DNA of 60,601 nt from an uncultured Eggerthellaceae bacterium (GCA_910585565.1 CAJUFC010000156.1:1-60601), one strand, 5' to 3'; shown: positions 50,490-59,372, counted from the first letter of the stretch. The notes: generated by a model from the sequence alone, not told the origin. Made by a program: numbers and translations.

Positions 50490-50819
50490 TCGAGGCCGGT
50501 CAACATCTACTACAGCGGCACGGGCGGAAGCGCGCGGCGGTTCGCCGAGGAGATGGTCGCGTCCGGCACGATGGACGCCATCCGACGCGAGCCGGGAAAC
50601 CTCCGCTACGAGCACTTCGCGCCCCTCGACGACGCGGAGACGGTGCTGCTGATCGACAGCTGGGAGAACCAGCGCGCGCTCGATGCGCACCACGCCTCCC
50701 CCATGATGGGCACCATCGCCGAGCTGCGCGAGAAGCACGACGTGCGCATGCGCGTCGAGCGCTACGTCAGCGACGAGGCCCACGACGCCGCAGCCGACGG
50801 CGCCTTCGTGAGGGAGTAG
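50487..50819 (+). CDS. Antibiotic biosynthesis monooxygenase-domain protein
   Basis: The 110-residue protein matches small ABM-fold quinol/heme monooxygenase-like proteins: ASGTMDAIRREPGNLRYEHFAPLDDAETVLLIDSWENQRALDAHHASPMMGTIAEL. The first 20 residues (VNIYYSGTGGSARRFAEEM) are glycine-rich. The ATG sits inside a palindromic repeat with no proper ribosome site, so the native upstream part has probably been lost. It may detoxify quinones. Confidence 0.8.
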   Translation: MSRPVNIYYSGTGGSARRFAEEMVASGTMDAIRREPGNLRYEHFAPLDDAETVLLIDSWENQRALDAHHASPMMGTIAELREKHDVRMRVERYVSDEAHDAAADGAFVRE

Positions 50820-50902
50820 CGGGCGGCAAGCCCTGAGCCACACCCGCGTCCGATGCACGGCAGCAGCCAACCACGGCAAACCGCATCGGTCGCCCGGGGC
50901 GC

Positions 50903-51826
50903 TCAGAGGTCGTAGGTTCCTTCGCCGGAATCCAGAACGGCTCCGATCGCCGCGACGAACGCGGCATCGTCGTCCGTCACCTTCAGCTCGCTGCCGCACA
51001 CCATCCCGAACACGCTGTGCATGACCTTGCGAAGGGGGATGAATCGGATGTGCGCGTTGCGATGGATCTCCTCAGGAAAGCACCGCCAGGAAAACGAGTC
51101 GCACATCAGCGCAATTTCGCCTTTTGCCAGCGAGCGCTCGAGGACGTTGTTGTTCGCCGACTTGAGGCGGACGCATTTCGGGCTGAACTCCGTGAACAGT
51201 TCGTCGTATATCTCCACCGACGCATCGCAGTCGAGCAGGCCGAGCGGAAGGGTCTCTAGCGACTCCCAGATCGGGCTCTCCGCATTCGCCGGCAGAAGCT
51301 TGCCGTGGACCACGATGCCCACCCTCCCCGTGGCGATGGGGATCATGCGATGCGTCGCCTCGAAGTCGGGGTAGATCTGCGGCGAGATGTCCGCGATCGC
51401 GATGCAACTCGGATCCGAGTCGTACTTCGGCAGGTCCGAAAGGCCAATCTCGATCACTTCCGCCTTGGAAAGGAAGCCCTCCTCGAGAAGCCTCGCACCG
51501 ATCGAGACCATGCATGCGTTCGTGAAGGCGACCCTGCCGTCAAAGTCGCGCAGCATCCGGACGAGCGACGAAACGTCACGCACCTCGAACAGGGCGGCAT
51601 CGTATTCAGCGACGATGCGCTTCGCGCGGCGCATGAAGGACACGCCCTCGTTGGTCAGGCGCGACCCTTGGCGGCCGCGCTCCACAAGCCGGCATCCCAG
51701 CGCCTTCTCCAGGGAGGCGATGGCCCGGCTGTAGCCCTGCTGGCTGATGTTGGCGATGCGCGCTGCCTCCGAAAACGAACGCGCGCCGTCAAGCGATGCG
51801 AAGTATTTGAGGTGATCGATGCGCAT
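50903..51826 (-). CDS. LysR family regulator divergent from the Mo-enzyme operon
   Basis: The 307-residue protein (ATG 51826 after GGAG) has the LysR HTH (SFSEAARIANISQQGYSRAIASLEKALGCRLVERG) and a substrate-binding domain. It is divergent from the molybdopterin oxidoreductase gene across about 170 bp and is the likely activator of that operon in response to its substrate. Confidence 0.9.
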   Translation of the reverse strand: MRIDHLKYFASLDGARSFSEAARIANISQQGYSRAIASLEKALGCRLVERGRQGSRLTNEGVSFMRRAKRIVAEYDAALFEVRDVSSLVRMLRDFDGRVAFTNACMVSIGARLLEEGFLSKAEVIEIGLSDLPKYDSDPSCIAIADISPQIYPDFEATHRMIPIATGRVGIVVHGKLLPANAESPIWESLETLPLGLLDCDASVEIYDELFTEFSPKCVRLKSANNNVLERSLAKGEIALMCDSFSWRCFPEEIHRNAHIRFIPLRKVMHSVFGMVCGSELKVTDDDAAFVAAIGAVLDSGEGTYDL

Positions 51827-51995
51827 CCCGCTCCATCCTCCAAGACGGAACGATTCTATCACAACAAAACGTTGTGGCTCTGCGTCAATGTCGCTTATTC
51901 CCAAGCCGAAGCCAGCGAAATACCTTCGTACCAGGCTCCATTTCCATAGGAAGGCCGGAAGGCCGACGCAAAAGCAGCAAGGGAGGAGAATGAAG

Positions 51996-54242
51996 ATGGA
52001 GGGCATGACTTTCGTAGGTCACGACAAGCCGTTCCAGTACGCCGACGGCGGCCTCACCGTAACCCGGGGCAGCGCCTGGTCAGCACCGGGATGCCATCTC
52101 GGATGCGGGGTGCTCATGTACACCGACGAAGACGGCAGGCTCGTGAAGGTGGAGGGAGATCCCGAGAATCCGTTCAACGAGGGCCGCCTCTGCGTGAGGT
52201 GCCTGGCCGTCCCCAACGCCGTCAACAACCCCGAACGCATCCGCAAGCCGATGAGGCGCATCGGCGAACGCGGCGAGGACAAGTGGGAAGAGATGACGTG
52301 GGACGAGGCGTTCGACCTCATCGAGGAGAAGTTCACGTACTATAAGGAGAACTTCGGCGCCGAGTCCGTCACGTTCTGGCAGGGGACCGGGCGCGACATC
52401 GCGGCATGGATAACCCGCCTTGCATGGTCCTTCGGAAGCCCCAACTACGGACCGTCGCTGAACGGCCTTGCGTGCTATGCGCCCCGGGTCTACGGGTGCA
52501 TCGCGCTGTCGGGCTCGTTCTGGGTAGGCGACTACTCCCAACAGTTCGCCGACCGCTACGACAATCCGCAGTGGAAGCGCCCGGACGTCATCATGGTCTG
52601 GGGGAACAATCCGCTGCCGGCCAACTCCGACGGTGCCTACGGCCATTGGGTCATCGACTGCATGCAGCGCGGGTCCAAGGTCGTCACCATCGATCCCAAG
52701 GTGACATGGCTCGGATCCCGCTCCGAGCTCATGCTCCAAGTGCGGCCCGGCACCGACGCCGCCCTGGCACTGGCCATGGGCAACGTCATGGTCGAGGAGG
52801 GCCTCTACGACGAGGAGTTCGTCGAGCAATGGTGCACAGGGTTCGACGAGTACAAAGAAGTCGTCAAGGGCTACACGCCTGAGAAGGCCGCTGAGATCTG
52901 CTGGGTCGACGCCGACGACATCCGGAAGGCCGCGCGCATGTTCGCCGAAGCCGACGGCGCCATCATCCAATGGGGCGTTGCCCTCGACCAGAAGGAGGAG
53001 GCGGTCACGGCCTGCCAGGCAGTCGCGTCCCTGCTCATGCTGACCGGCAACATCGACAACCCGGGCGGCATGATCAAGCCTCCCGAGGTCCTGATGTACC
53101 TGAACGGCTGGGGATTCGACCTCATTGCGCCCGAGCAGTACGCGAAGCGCCTCGGCCCCGACAAGTACAAGTTCTACAACGCCGGCGTCCCCGCCGCCTC
53201 GGCCGAGTGCATGATCGAAGCCATGGAGACCGGCAAGCCCTATCCCCTCAAGGCGGCCTGGATCCAGACGACGAACCCGCTCACGTGCATGGGGGTCGAC
53301 CCTCAACGCACGCTCGAGGCGTTCAAGAAGCTCGACTTCATCGTCGTCGTCGACCCCTTCAAGACGCCGACGCTCATGGCCCTGGCGGACGTCGTGCTGC
53401 CCGTTGCGATGTTCCCCGAGCGCAACGGCATCCGCTGCGGCGACGGCGCCCAGCGCATCGAGACGATCAATAAGGCCGTCGTCGACCCGACGCTTTTGTC
53501 GGACATGGAGATCAACCTCGAGCTTGGCCGCCGGCTGTGCCCTGACGCGTGGCCCTGGGACAACGTCGAGGACATGTTTAGCGCGGTGTACGAGTCCGTG
53601 GGCCTGACGTTCGAAGAGGCGCAGCGGAAGGCGCCGGGCTACGTTCCCTTCGAGTACTACAAGTACAAGACCGGCAAGCTACGTCCCGACGGCCAGCCCG
53701 GCTTCATGACCCCGACCGGGAAACTCGAGCTGTGGTCGAACATGATGGATGCGGTGGGATTGCCTCCGCTGCCGGCCTACGAAGAGCCCACCCCGGGGCC
53801 GGTGACGACGCCGGAGCTCTACGAGAAGTATCCGTTCGTCCTGACCACGGGTGCGCGCCGCTTCAACACGTTCCATGCCGAGAACCGCGAGAACCCCTAC
53901 CTGCGCCGAATCCATTCCGAGCCAGCCGTGCAGATCCATCCCGCCGATGCGGAACGCCTGGGGCTCACCGAAGGCGAGTGGGTCTGGGTCGAAGGCCCCA
54001 AGGGGACGACCGGCGACATCGGAAGGTGCAAGCGCGTCGTCGAGATCACCCCCACGATGCTCGAGGGCGTCGTGAGCACCGACCATGCGTGGTGGCATCC
54101 CGAAGGCGATCCCGAGAGGCTCTACGACGTCTTCGACCTGAACGTCAACCAGCTGATGCCCTGGGGCTGCGGACCCTCGGGCATGGGCGCCAACTACAAG
54201 TGCCTTCTGTGCAGGATTTACAAAGTCGAGAAGGGAGAGTAG
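51996..54242 (+). CDS. Molybdopterin oxidoreductase, catechol-dehydroxylase-like
   Basis: The 748-residue DMSO-reductase-superfamily enzyme has an N-terminal [4Fe-4S] motif C33-x3-C37-x28-C66-x2-C69, then GDPENPFNEGRLC and the bis-MGD domains (VIMVWGNNPLPANSDG, TGNIDNPGGM, TGARRFNTFHAEN, HPADAERLGLTEGEWVWV). It has no Tat signal, so it is cytoplasmic. Size, lack of signal and the small ferredoxin plus membrane gene that follow resemble Gordonibacter/Eggerthella catechol dehydroxylases and, more distantly, hydroxytransferases. Substrate is inferred, not shown. ATG 51996 is 7 nt after AGGAG; ATG 51990 is an alternative. Confidence 0.85.
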   Translation: MEGMTFVGHDKPFQYADGGLTVTRGSAWSAPGCHLGCGVLMYTDEDGRLVKVEGDPENPFNEGRLCVRCLAVPNAVNNPERIRKPMRRIGERGEDKWEEMTWDEAFDLIEEKFTYYKENFGAESVTFWQGTGRDIAAWITRLAWSFGSPNYGPSLNGLACYAPRVYGCIALSGSFWVGDYSQQFADRYDNPQWKRPDVIMVWGNNPLPANSDGAYGHWVIDCMQRGSKVVTIDPKVTWLGSRSELMLQVRPGTDAALALAMGNVMVEEGLYDEEFVEQWCTGFDEYKEVVKGYTPEKAAEICWVDADDIRKAARMFAEADGAIIQWGVALDQKEEAVTACQAVASLLMLTGNIDNPGGMIKPPEVLMYLNGWGFDLIAPEQYAKRLGPDKYKFYNAGVPAASAECMIEAMETGKPYPLKAAWIQTTNPLTCMGVDPQRTLEAFKKLDFIVVVDPFKTPTLMALADVVLPVAMFPERNGIRCGDGAQRIETINKAVVDPTLLSDMEINLELGRRLCPDAWPWDNVEDMFSAVYESVGLTFEEAQRKAPGYVPFEYYKYKTGKLRPDGQPGFMTPTGKLELWSNMMDAVGLPPLPAYEEPTPGPVTTPELYEKYPFVLTTGARRFNTFHAENRENPYLRRIHSEPAVQIHPADAERLGLTEGEWVWVEGPKGTTGDIGRCKRVVEITPTMLEGVVSTDHAWWHPEGDPERLYDVFDLNVNQLMPWGCGPSGMGANYKCLLCRIYKVEKGE

Positions 54243-54244
54243 CA

Positions 54245-54577
54245 ATGACCCGCAAGGCTATGCTCATCGATTACCAATGGTGCACCGGCTGCCATACCTG
54301 CGAGGTTGCCTGCCAAATGGAGTACGGCTTCGCCCCCGAGCAGAGCGGCATCGTAGTGAACGAGGTCGGGCCGTGGAAGATCTCTGAAGGCGTCTGGCAG
54401 TACGACTACGTGCCGCACCTCTCAAGGCAGTGCACCCTTTGCGCCTCTAGGCTCGAAGCCGGCAAGAAGGCCGCATGTGAGCAGCATTGCCAGGCGCGAT
54501 GCATCAAGGTGGGCGACATTGACGAGCTCAAGGAGATCGCGGAGGGAAAGCCCACCCAGGTTCTGATAATCCCGTAG
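54245..54577 (+). CDS. 4Fe-4S ferredoxin-type electron transfer subunit
   Basis: The 110-residue protein has one complete C-x2-C-x2-C-x3-C motif (CTGCHTCEVAC, residues 13-23) and further cysteines in CTLCASRL and CEQHCQARCIK, enough for two clusters. It starts 2 bp after the Mo-enzyme stop and should pass electrons to it. It resembles truncated NrfC/DmsB-type subunits. A GC-rich hairpin (54601-54627) lies before the next gene. Confidence 0.9.
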   Translation: MTRKAMLIDYQWCTGCHTCEVACQMEYGFAPEQSGIVVNEVGPWKISEGVWQYDYVPHLSRQCTLCASRLEAGKKAACEQHCQARCIKVGDIDELKEIAEGKPTQVLIIP

Positions 54578-54652
54578 CCGCCGCGTTCGCGGCCGTTTCC
54601 GGCGGGGGCAGGCGACTCGCTGCGCCCCCGCCCATGCAGAGGAGGTCTACCC

Positions 54653-55141
54653 ATGAAAGCAAGAGCGTTTGTCTGGGGCGTCATCGTCAACCTGATGCTG
54701 TCGTTCTTCTTGTCGCTCATAGTCGGCATCGCCACCAACATCTACAACGAGATGCCCGTCAACCTCGACACCGTCGCCATGCCGCTGCTCTACGGAACGA
54801 TCATCGGCACGCTCACCACCACGATCATCCCCGTCAACAGGATCGGCATCAGGTTCGCAACGTGGCAAGGGGCTCCCCAAGGCTCCGCGCTTTGCGGAAT
54901 CTACAAGAACTTCGTCATCCTGGCCTTCATGGTCCCCATCATGAACTTCTTCGTGACCGGGCTCATGATCGGCTTCGGGACGCAAGAGTTCGTCAACGCA
55001 TGGCTCTATCCCATCATTTTCGTCTATCCCGTCGGCTATATCGTCTCGCTGCTGGGCGAGCCCATCGCCATGGCCGTGGCCAGCTTCGTGACCCGGTTCG
55101 ACCCGACGAAGGCGCAGCGCGAGGAAAGCGTCGGGGTCTAG
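54653..55141 (+). CDS. Membrane protein of the Mo-enzyme operon (DUF2798-like)
   Basis: The 162-residue protein has four membrane segments (about residues 8-30, 42-62, 84-108, 118-142) separated by short loops and a charged tail. GGAGG precedes the ATG by 7 nt. It may be a DUF2798-type protein. As third gene of the operon it could anchor the complex, take up the substrate or deliver electrons; no quinone or heme ligands are obvious. Confidence 0.75.
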   Translation: MKARAFVWGVIVNLMLSFFLSLIVGIATNIYNEMPVNLDTVAMPLLYGTIIGTLTTTIIPVNRIGIRFATWQGAPQGSALCGIYKNFVILAFMVPIMNFFVTGLMIGFGTQEFVNAWLYPIIFVYPVGYIVSLLGEPIAMAVASFVTRFDPTKAQREESVGV

Positions 55142-55207
55142 CGCAATTGGCATCCCTTCTTTCCCTCTATCGCTTCATCCTTCCCTAACTTCATCCTTCT
55201 TTCTCTC

Positions 55208-55239
55208 GGCCACCGGGACTCCTAGCCCGGTGGCCACTT
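55208..55239 (+). terminator. Terminator after the Mo-enzyme operon
   Basis: GGCCACCGGG and CCCGGTGGCC form a perfect 10-bp stem with an 8-nt loop followed by ACTTTCTT. Nothing else is seen between 55142 and 55363. Confidence 0.8.
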
Positions 55240-55363
55240 TCTTGGGAGGGAGGGGGCGGCGGTGGGGCGAGGCAGAGAGCCATGCCCAATGGCCCATCTT
55301 GCCGATCCGTCCGTAGCGTTCGCCGAAGCAGTGCGTCAATTGGTCGGGCCTATCCCGCCCTCG

Positions 55364-56407
55364 CTACGCCACCTCTTCCAGCCGCCCGATGGCCCAGTCG
55401 ATCGCCTTCAGCACGTCCGGGTTGCCGCAGGCGTCGCGCGCCCGGCGCAGCGCCGGCAGGTGCGCGGCGTCGCCCGTGTTGCCGAGCACCACGGCGGCGT
55501 TGCGCCGGAAGATGTCCAGGTCCTTGATGTAGTTGTACATGATGGGGCGCACGACGGAGTCGTAGTAGGCCTCGTCCAGCTCAAGCACCCGCTCGAGGTC
55601 GAACTCCTCGGCAAGCGCCTCGAGGAAGGGGTCCTTCGCCTTCGCGGTCGCCAGCACACCGCGATTGCGCGGACAGACCTCCTGGCAGGCGTCGCAGCCA
55701 TGGATGCGCTCGCCCATCGACGCCCAGATGCCCTCCTGCGCGCCCGGCGCGAACCGCTGGTTGTTGAACAGGATGCACCGGTCGAGATCCAGTTCGCACG
55801 GGGCCGCCATGGCGCCGGTCGGGCACGCCCTCACGCAGAGGTCGCACCCTTCCGGGCAGCCGTTTTCCGCCCCGAAGGCGCCCGGCCCGGTCGGCTCGAG
55901 CTCGCGGTCCACCAGAAACGTGACCAGGATGACGAACGAGCCATCCTGCTCGGTGTAGGCGAAGTTGTTGTTGCCGTAGGTGGTGATGCCGGCCTCGGCG
56001 CACACGAGCCGCTGCGGCATGCGGAACTGGTCGCGCTCGACGCGCATGCCGAGCCCCTCCAGAAACGACGCCAGCTCCTCCACCTGGAAGGCGTGGACGG
56101 TGCCGGGCTGCGGCGAGTACGCTCGCGCGAGGTAGGCCCGCGCCACCGAGCGCCGAAGCGCGGCCGGGTAGTCGATCGACGCGAACCCAAGCGTGGCGCA
56201 CACGACGCTTCTCGCCCACGGGTTCAGCGTCCGCGTCTTGCTGAGCCGCACGAGCAGCGCGTCGTCGGCGTCGGCGAAGATGCCGCAGTTCGGACGGCGG
56301 CGCGCCTGCTCGAGGTACTCGGGATAGTCGCGCACGGCCGCGAAGCCGACGTTGGAGAAACCCAGCTCCAACCCCTTGCGCTCGATCTGCTCCTCTATGC
56401 TGCCCAT
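55364..56407 (-). CDS. Epoxyqueuosine reductase (QueG)-like iron-sulfur protein
   Basis: The 347-residue protein has an N-terminal corrinoid-binding-like domain, a double [4Fe-4S] domain with CPEGCDLCVRACPTGA and CDACQEVCPRN (about residues 184-250), and a C-terminal HEAT-like part (about 290-345). This is the QueG/reductive-dehalogenase-like layout. The N-terminal active-site region differs from textbook QueG and the gene is not in a queuosine cluster, so it may be a paralogue with another role. Confidence 0.78.
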   Translation of the reverse strand: MGSIEEQIERKGLELGFSNVGFAAVRDYPEYLEQARRRPNCGIFADADDALLVRLSKTRTLNPWARSVVCATLGFASIDYPAALRRSVARAYLARAYSPQPGTVHAFQVEELASFLEGLGMRVERDQFRMPQRLVCAEAGITTYGNNNFAYTEQDGSFVILVTFLVDRELEPTGPGAFGAENGCPEGCDLCVRACPTGAMAAPCELDLDRCILFNNQRFAPGAQEGIWASMGERIHGCDACQEVCPRNRGVLATAKAKDPFLEALAEEFDLERVLELDEAYYDSVVRPIMYNYIKDLDIFRRNAAVVLGNTGDAAHLPALRRARDACGNPDVLKAIDWAIGRLEEVA

Positions 56408-56564
56408 GGCGCCCTCCGAAGCTGCGTGCCGATGGCGAAATCAAGGCCATTATACTCCCCGCCCAGATCGCCGCCTCGCCATGAGGCATTTGGTGCGGCC
56501 CTTTGCCCCTCAGGCGACCTGGCGCCGCCTGAAGCTGCGGGCCGCCAGCAGCGAGCCACCGACA

Positions 56565-56590
56565 GACACGGGGGACGGTTCTCTGTGTTA
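56565..56590. repeat. GGGGACGGTTC repeat
   Basis: ACACGGGGGACGGTT then CTCTGTGTTA; arms match with mismatches. It lies in the 353-bp gap between the QueG-like gene and the SDR. A TATACT box at 56609-56614 with TGTTAG 17 bp before it could be a promoter using the repeat end as -35. Confidence 0.8.
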
Positions 56591-56707
56591 GGCGCAATCG
56601 CATTCGGGTATACTTGCAGCTACACCGATGCATCTCGGTCGATAGAGCAACACGCTCGCAATGCGCAAGTCAACGCTTCGAGTTCGCTCATCGGCCCTAT
56701 TGCACGC

Positions 56708-56737
56708 AAGGCCGGCCCAACACAAGCCGGCCTTTCT
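56708..56737 (+). terminator. Hairpin just upstream of the SDR gene
   Basis: AAGGCCGGC and GCCGGCCTT flank an 8-nt loop and are followed by TCTC. It lies 28 bp before the SDR ATG and could attenuate transcription entering that gene. Confidence 0.5.
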
Positions 56738-56760
56738 CGTAGCCAGCGAAGGAGTCCACC

Positions 56761-57513
56761 ATGCAAAATCTTGACGGCAGAGTCGCAATCGTCACAGGCG
56801 CAAGCTCGGGGGTGGGCCGCGGGCTGGCCACTGTGCTCGCGCGACAGGGCGCCAAGGTGTGCGCCTGCGCCCGCCGGCTTGAGAACCTGAACGACCTCAA
56901 GGACGAGATGTCCAAAGAAGGCGCAGAGGTGCTGCCCGTCGTATGCGACGTGACCGACCCGGCCCAGATCAAGGCCGCCGTTGCGGCGTGCGTCGATCAT
57001 TTCGGCGGCGTGGACATCCTGGTGAACTGCGCCCAGGGCTCCATGCTCTACCGCGAGATCAACGACATCGACGTGGAGTACGCGCTCACCGCCTACAAGA
57101 GCGGCGCCTTGGCCTCGCTGCTGTTCATGCAGGAGTGCTACCCGCACCTCAAGGCCAGCGGACATGGTCGCATCATCAACACCGCCTCGGCCGCCGGCTA
57201 CGACGGCAACTCCGGGTTCGGCGCCTACGGCATGGCGAAGGAGGCCATCCGCGCCATCACCCGCACGGCCGCCCGCGAATGGGGGCGCGACGGCATCACC
57301 GCCAACGTGTTTCTGCCCATCATCGCCACCGACACCTTCCGCGAGACGCAGCCCGAGGCCCTGAAGAGCCTGGAGGGCAAGGCGCTCGTGGGCTACATCG
57401 GCACGACCGAGAAGGACTGCGCCCCGCTCATCGTGTTCCTCGTGAGCGACGACGGCGCCTACCTCACCGGCCAGTCCTTCATGGTCGACGGCGGCATCCA
57501 CCTGCATTCGTAA
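56761..57513 (+). CDS. Short-chain dehydrogenase/reductase
   Basis: The 250-residue SDR has TGASSGVGRG (about residues 12-21), a NC replacing NN in the NNAG motif (LVNCAQG), a catalytic tetrad S in INTASAAGYDG, Y-x3-K in AYGMAKEA, and DGGIHLH at the C terminus. AAGGAG precedes the ATG. Substrate unknown. Confidence 0.92.
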   Translation: MQNLDGRVAIVTGASSGVGRGLATVLARQGAKVCACARRLENLNDLKDEMSKEGAEVLPVVCDVTDPAQIKAAVAACVDHFGGVDILVNCAQGSMLYREINDIDVEYALTAYKSGALASLLFMQECYPHLKASGHGRIINTASAAGYDGNSGFGAYGMAKEAIRAITRTAAREWGRDGITANVFLPIIATDTFRETQPEALKSLEGKALVGYIGTTEKDCAPLIVFLVSDDGAYLTGQSFMVDGGIHLHS

Positions 57514-57606
57514 ACGCCGGGCAGGCTAGCGCAGGCGACAGGGCACGGGCGATGATGCGACGAGCGCCCGCCACATCGACCGCTCGTCGCGGAAAGGAAG
57601 GCTCGC

Positions 57607-58494
57607 ATGCATTTCGCCGAAGAACCCCACAGGCTCGGGTTCGAGCGCGCATCGGCGCTGCTTCAGGTGCAGGTCGGGTGCACGTGGGGGAAGTGCCTCT
57701 ACTGCGCTGTGTGCTCGCGGCATCCCGGTCCTGCCGAGGTCACACCGCTCGAAGAAGTGGCGGAGGACTTGGACGAACTTGCGCAGAATTGGCGCGCCTA
57801 CGACCGCGTCTTCCTGTACGGACCGAACCCCTTCGGCATGCCGCACGGGCAACTCGTCAAGCGCTTGGGGCTCATCTGCGAGAAGCTGCCGAGCGCGAAG
57901 TCGATCGGAGGCTTCGCGTGCGTCGCCGACATACAGGCGCGATCGGATGCCGAACTTGCGGAATGGGCGGCGCTCGGGGCGGACGGGCTGTCGATCGGAG
58001 CCGAATCGGGGTATGACCCAGCCCTCAAGTTCATGCGCAAGCCACAACGAGCCGCCGACCTCGAGGAGCAGTGCGCACGGCTCGATGCCGCTGGAATCAC
58101 CTACACGCTGTTCTATCTGGCAGGCATGGCAGGCAAGGGCAAAGGCGCCGAGAATGCGAAGGCGTCCGCCGAGGCGTTCAACCGCATCGACCCCTACCGC
58201 ATCAACGTGATGACCATGTCCGTCTTCGAAGGCACCCCACTCTATGAAATGGTGCAGCGCGGCGAGTTCGAACCAGCATCGGAGCGCGAGAACTTCCTGG
58301 AGATGCGCGATTTCATAGCCGGACTCACCGATTGCGAGACGTTCATCGACACGGGGCACGACGTGAACCTGGTGCGCTTCGACGGCGTGCTGCCGCGCGA
58401 CCGCGAGGGCATGGTCGCGCTGCTCGAGCTGCGCGCCGAACGCGCTAACGAGAGCATGCTGGCGGATTACCGCTCGCGGATGCGCAGCTTCTGA
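57607..58494 (+). CDS. Radical SAM protein with C-x4-C-x2-C motif
   Basis: The 295-residue protein has QVGCTWGKCLYCAVC near residues 22-36, a radical SAM cluster motif with four residues between the first two cysteines instead of three, then GPNPFG, SIGAESGYDP and KFMRKPQRA as in the HemN/YgiQ-like barrel. It has no SPASM domain. AGGAAGG precedes the ATG. It may act on a small-molecule substrate; none is suggested by the neighbours. Confidence 0.85.
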   Translation: MHFAEEPHRLGFERASALLQVQVGCTWGKCLYCAVCSRHPGPAEVTPLEEVAEDLDELAQNWRAYDRVFLYGPNPFGMPHGQLVKRLGLICEKLPSAKSIGGFACVADIQARSDAELAEWAALGADGLSIGAESGYDPALKFMRKPQRAADLEEQCARLDAAGITYTLFYLAGMAGKGKGAENAKASAEAFNRIDPYRINVMTMSVFEGTPLYEMVQRGEFEPASERENFLEMRDFIAGLTDCETFIDTGHDVNLVRFDGVLPRDREGMVALLELRAERANESMLADYRSRMRSF

Positions 58495-58502
58495 GCAAGC
58501 CC

Positions 58503-58563
58503 GCATAGCGCAGGGGATATGGCGCAAAGAGCACATAGAACCGTCCCCTGTGCTCTTTGCGCC
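58503..58563. repeat. GGGGACGGTTC repeat with long arms
   Basis: Inverse copy with 14-15-bp arms (GGCGCAAAGAGCACA / TGTGCTCTTTGCGCC, 58521-58563) and a leading half GCATAGCGCAGGGGA. The arms differ completely from other copies yet stay complementary. Confidence 0.9.
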
Positions 58564-58632
58564 GGTATGCCAAGAAGGTCAGCTCTATCGGTCTCGGGTC
58601 ACTTTTGGACAACGGAGAGCAGGAAGAGACAC

Positions 58633-59049
58633 ATGGGAAAACAGTACGTCCCTTTGGAACAGCCGCTCAAGCAATTCATCGACTGGGAATGCAACGCAGG
58701 ATGCATCGCAAGCGATCGGATAACCGTCGATGAGTGCAAGGTGGGCTACATGGCGCGCAGCGAACCCCTAGCCAACGGGCCCGACTGCGGCTGGCGATTC
58801 TGGGCGGATGATGAAGATGAAGCGTATACGAACGATGCGTCTCATTTCGCCGTCTTCCACACCAACACTATCTGCAATTATGACCCTGATATAGTGCCGT
58901 TCTTGGAGGCGCCATGCGGCAGCGAATTCGTACGCGACGAAACGGCAGTGGCTCATTTCGCGCCCGGCAACGAGCTCGCTTTCGCGTGGCTGATGGAGAC
59001 GAACATAGACCTGCTCGAGCGGGTGGACAGGCTGTCGCGATCCCGTTGA
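58633..59049 (+). CDS. DUF2185 protein (Imm33-like)
   Basis: The 138-residue protein has the DUF2185 pattern: CIASDRITVDECKVGYMARSEP, CGWRFWADDEDEAYTND, NTICNYDPDIVPFLEAPCGSEFVRDE. Members include immunity-like proteins (Imm33) of polymorphic toxin loci, but no toxin gene is adjacent. AGGAAGAG precedes the ATG. Confidence 0.88.
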   Translation: MGKQYVPLEQPLKQFIDWECNAGCIASDRITVDECKVGYMARSEPLANGPDCGWRFWADDEDEAYTNDASHFAVFHTNTICNYDPDIVPFLEAPCGSEFVRDETAVAHFAPGNELAFAWLMETNIDLLERVDRLSRSR

Positions 59050-59174
59050 CCTATCACCAGGCACAGAAGCGCCACACCAGGCCGTAGGCGGATGACCGGG
59101 CGGCAAATGAATGCTCTTCTTGCGTGCAGGCGAAGGGCAAGCGACTGCTCGGCTCTTTTCGCCTCTGGCGGGCA

Positions 59175-59222
59175 CAAACAGCACAGGGGACAAATGGCAC
59201 AAGGGACGCTCCCCCGTGCTAT
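59175..59222. repeat. GGGGACGGTTC repeat, degenerate copy
   Basis: CAGCACAGGGGACA, then GGCACAAGGGACGCTCCCCCGTGC: a half followed by a degenerate hairpin. It lies in the 533-bp region before parA. Confidence 0.7.
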
Positions 59223-59311
59223 TCTGACCGTGTCACCCAGGCGTCGCTCGTGAGAATCCCTTGAAATGACCGAGGAAAAGAGGGCAGGAAGCGGCATAGT
59301 GATTGACCGAC

Positions 59312-59372
59312 GCGGGCGTAGTTCATTGGTAGAATTTCAGCTTCCCAAGCTGCTAGCGAGGTAAGCGCCCGC
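59312..59372 (+). tRNA. tRNA-Gly(CCC)-like sequence lacking the T arm
   Basis: GCGGGCG (59312-59318) pairs with CGCCCGC (59366-59372) as an acceptor stem. The D arm (GTTCATTGGTAGAAT) and the anticodon arm (TCAGC-TTCCCAA-GCTGC, anticodon CCC) are clear. Between the anticodon arm and the acceptor end only 12 nt remain (TAGCGAGGTAAG), too short for variable loop plus T arm. It is probably a pseudo-tRNA or the junction of an element integrated in tRNA-Gly, since parA and parB follow. No CCA is present. Confidence 0.65.
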
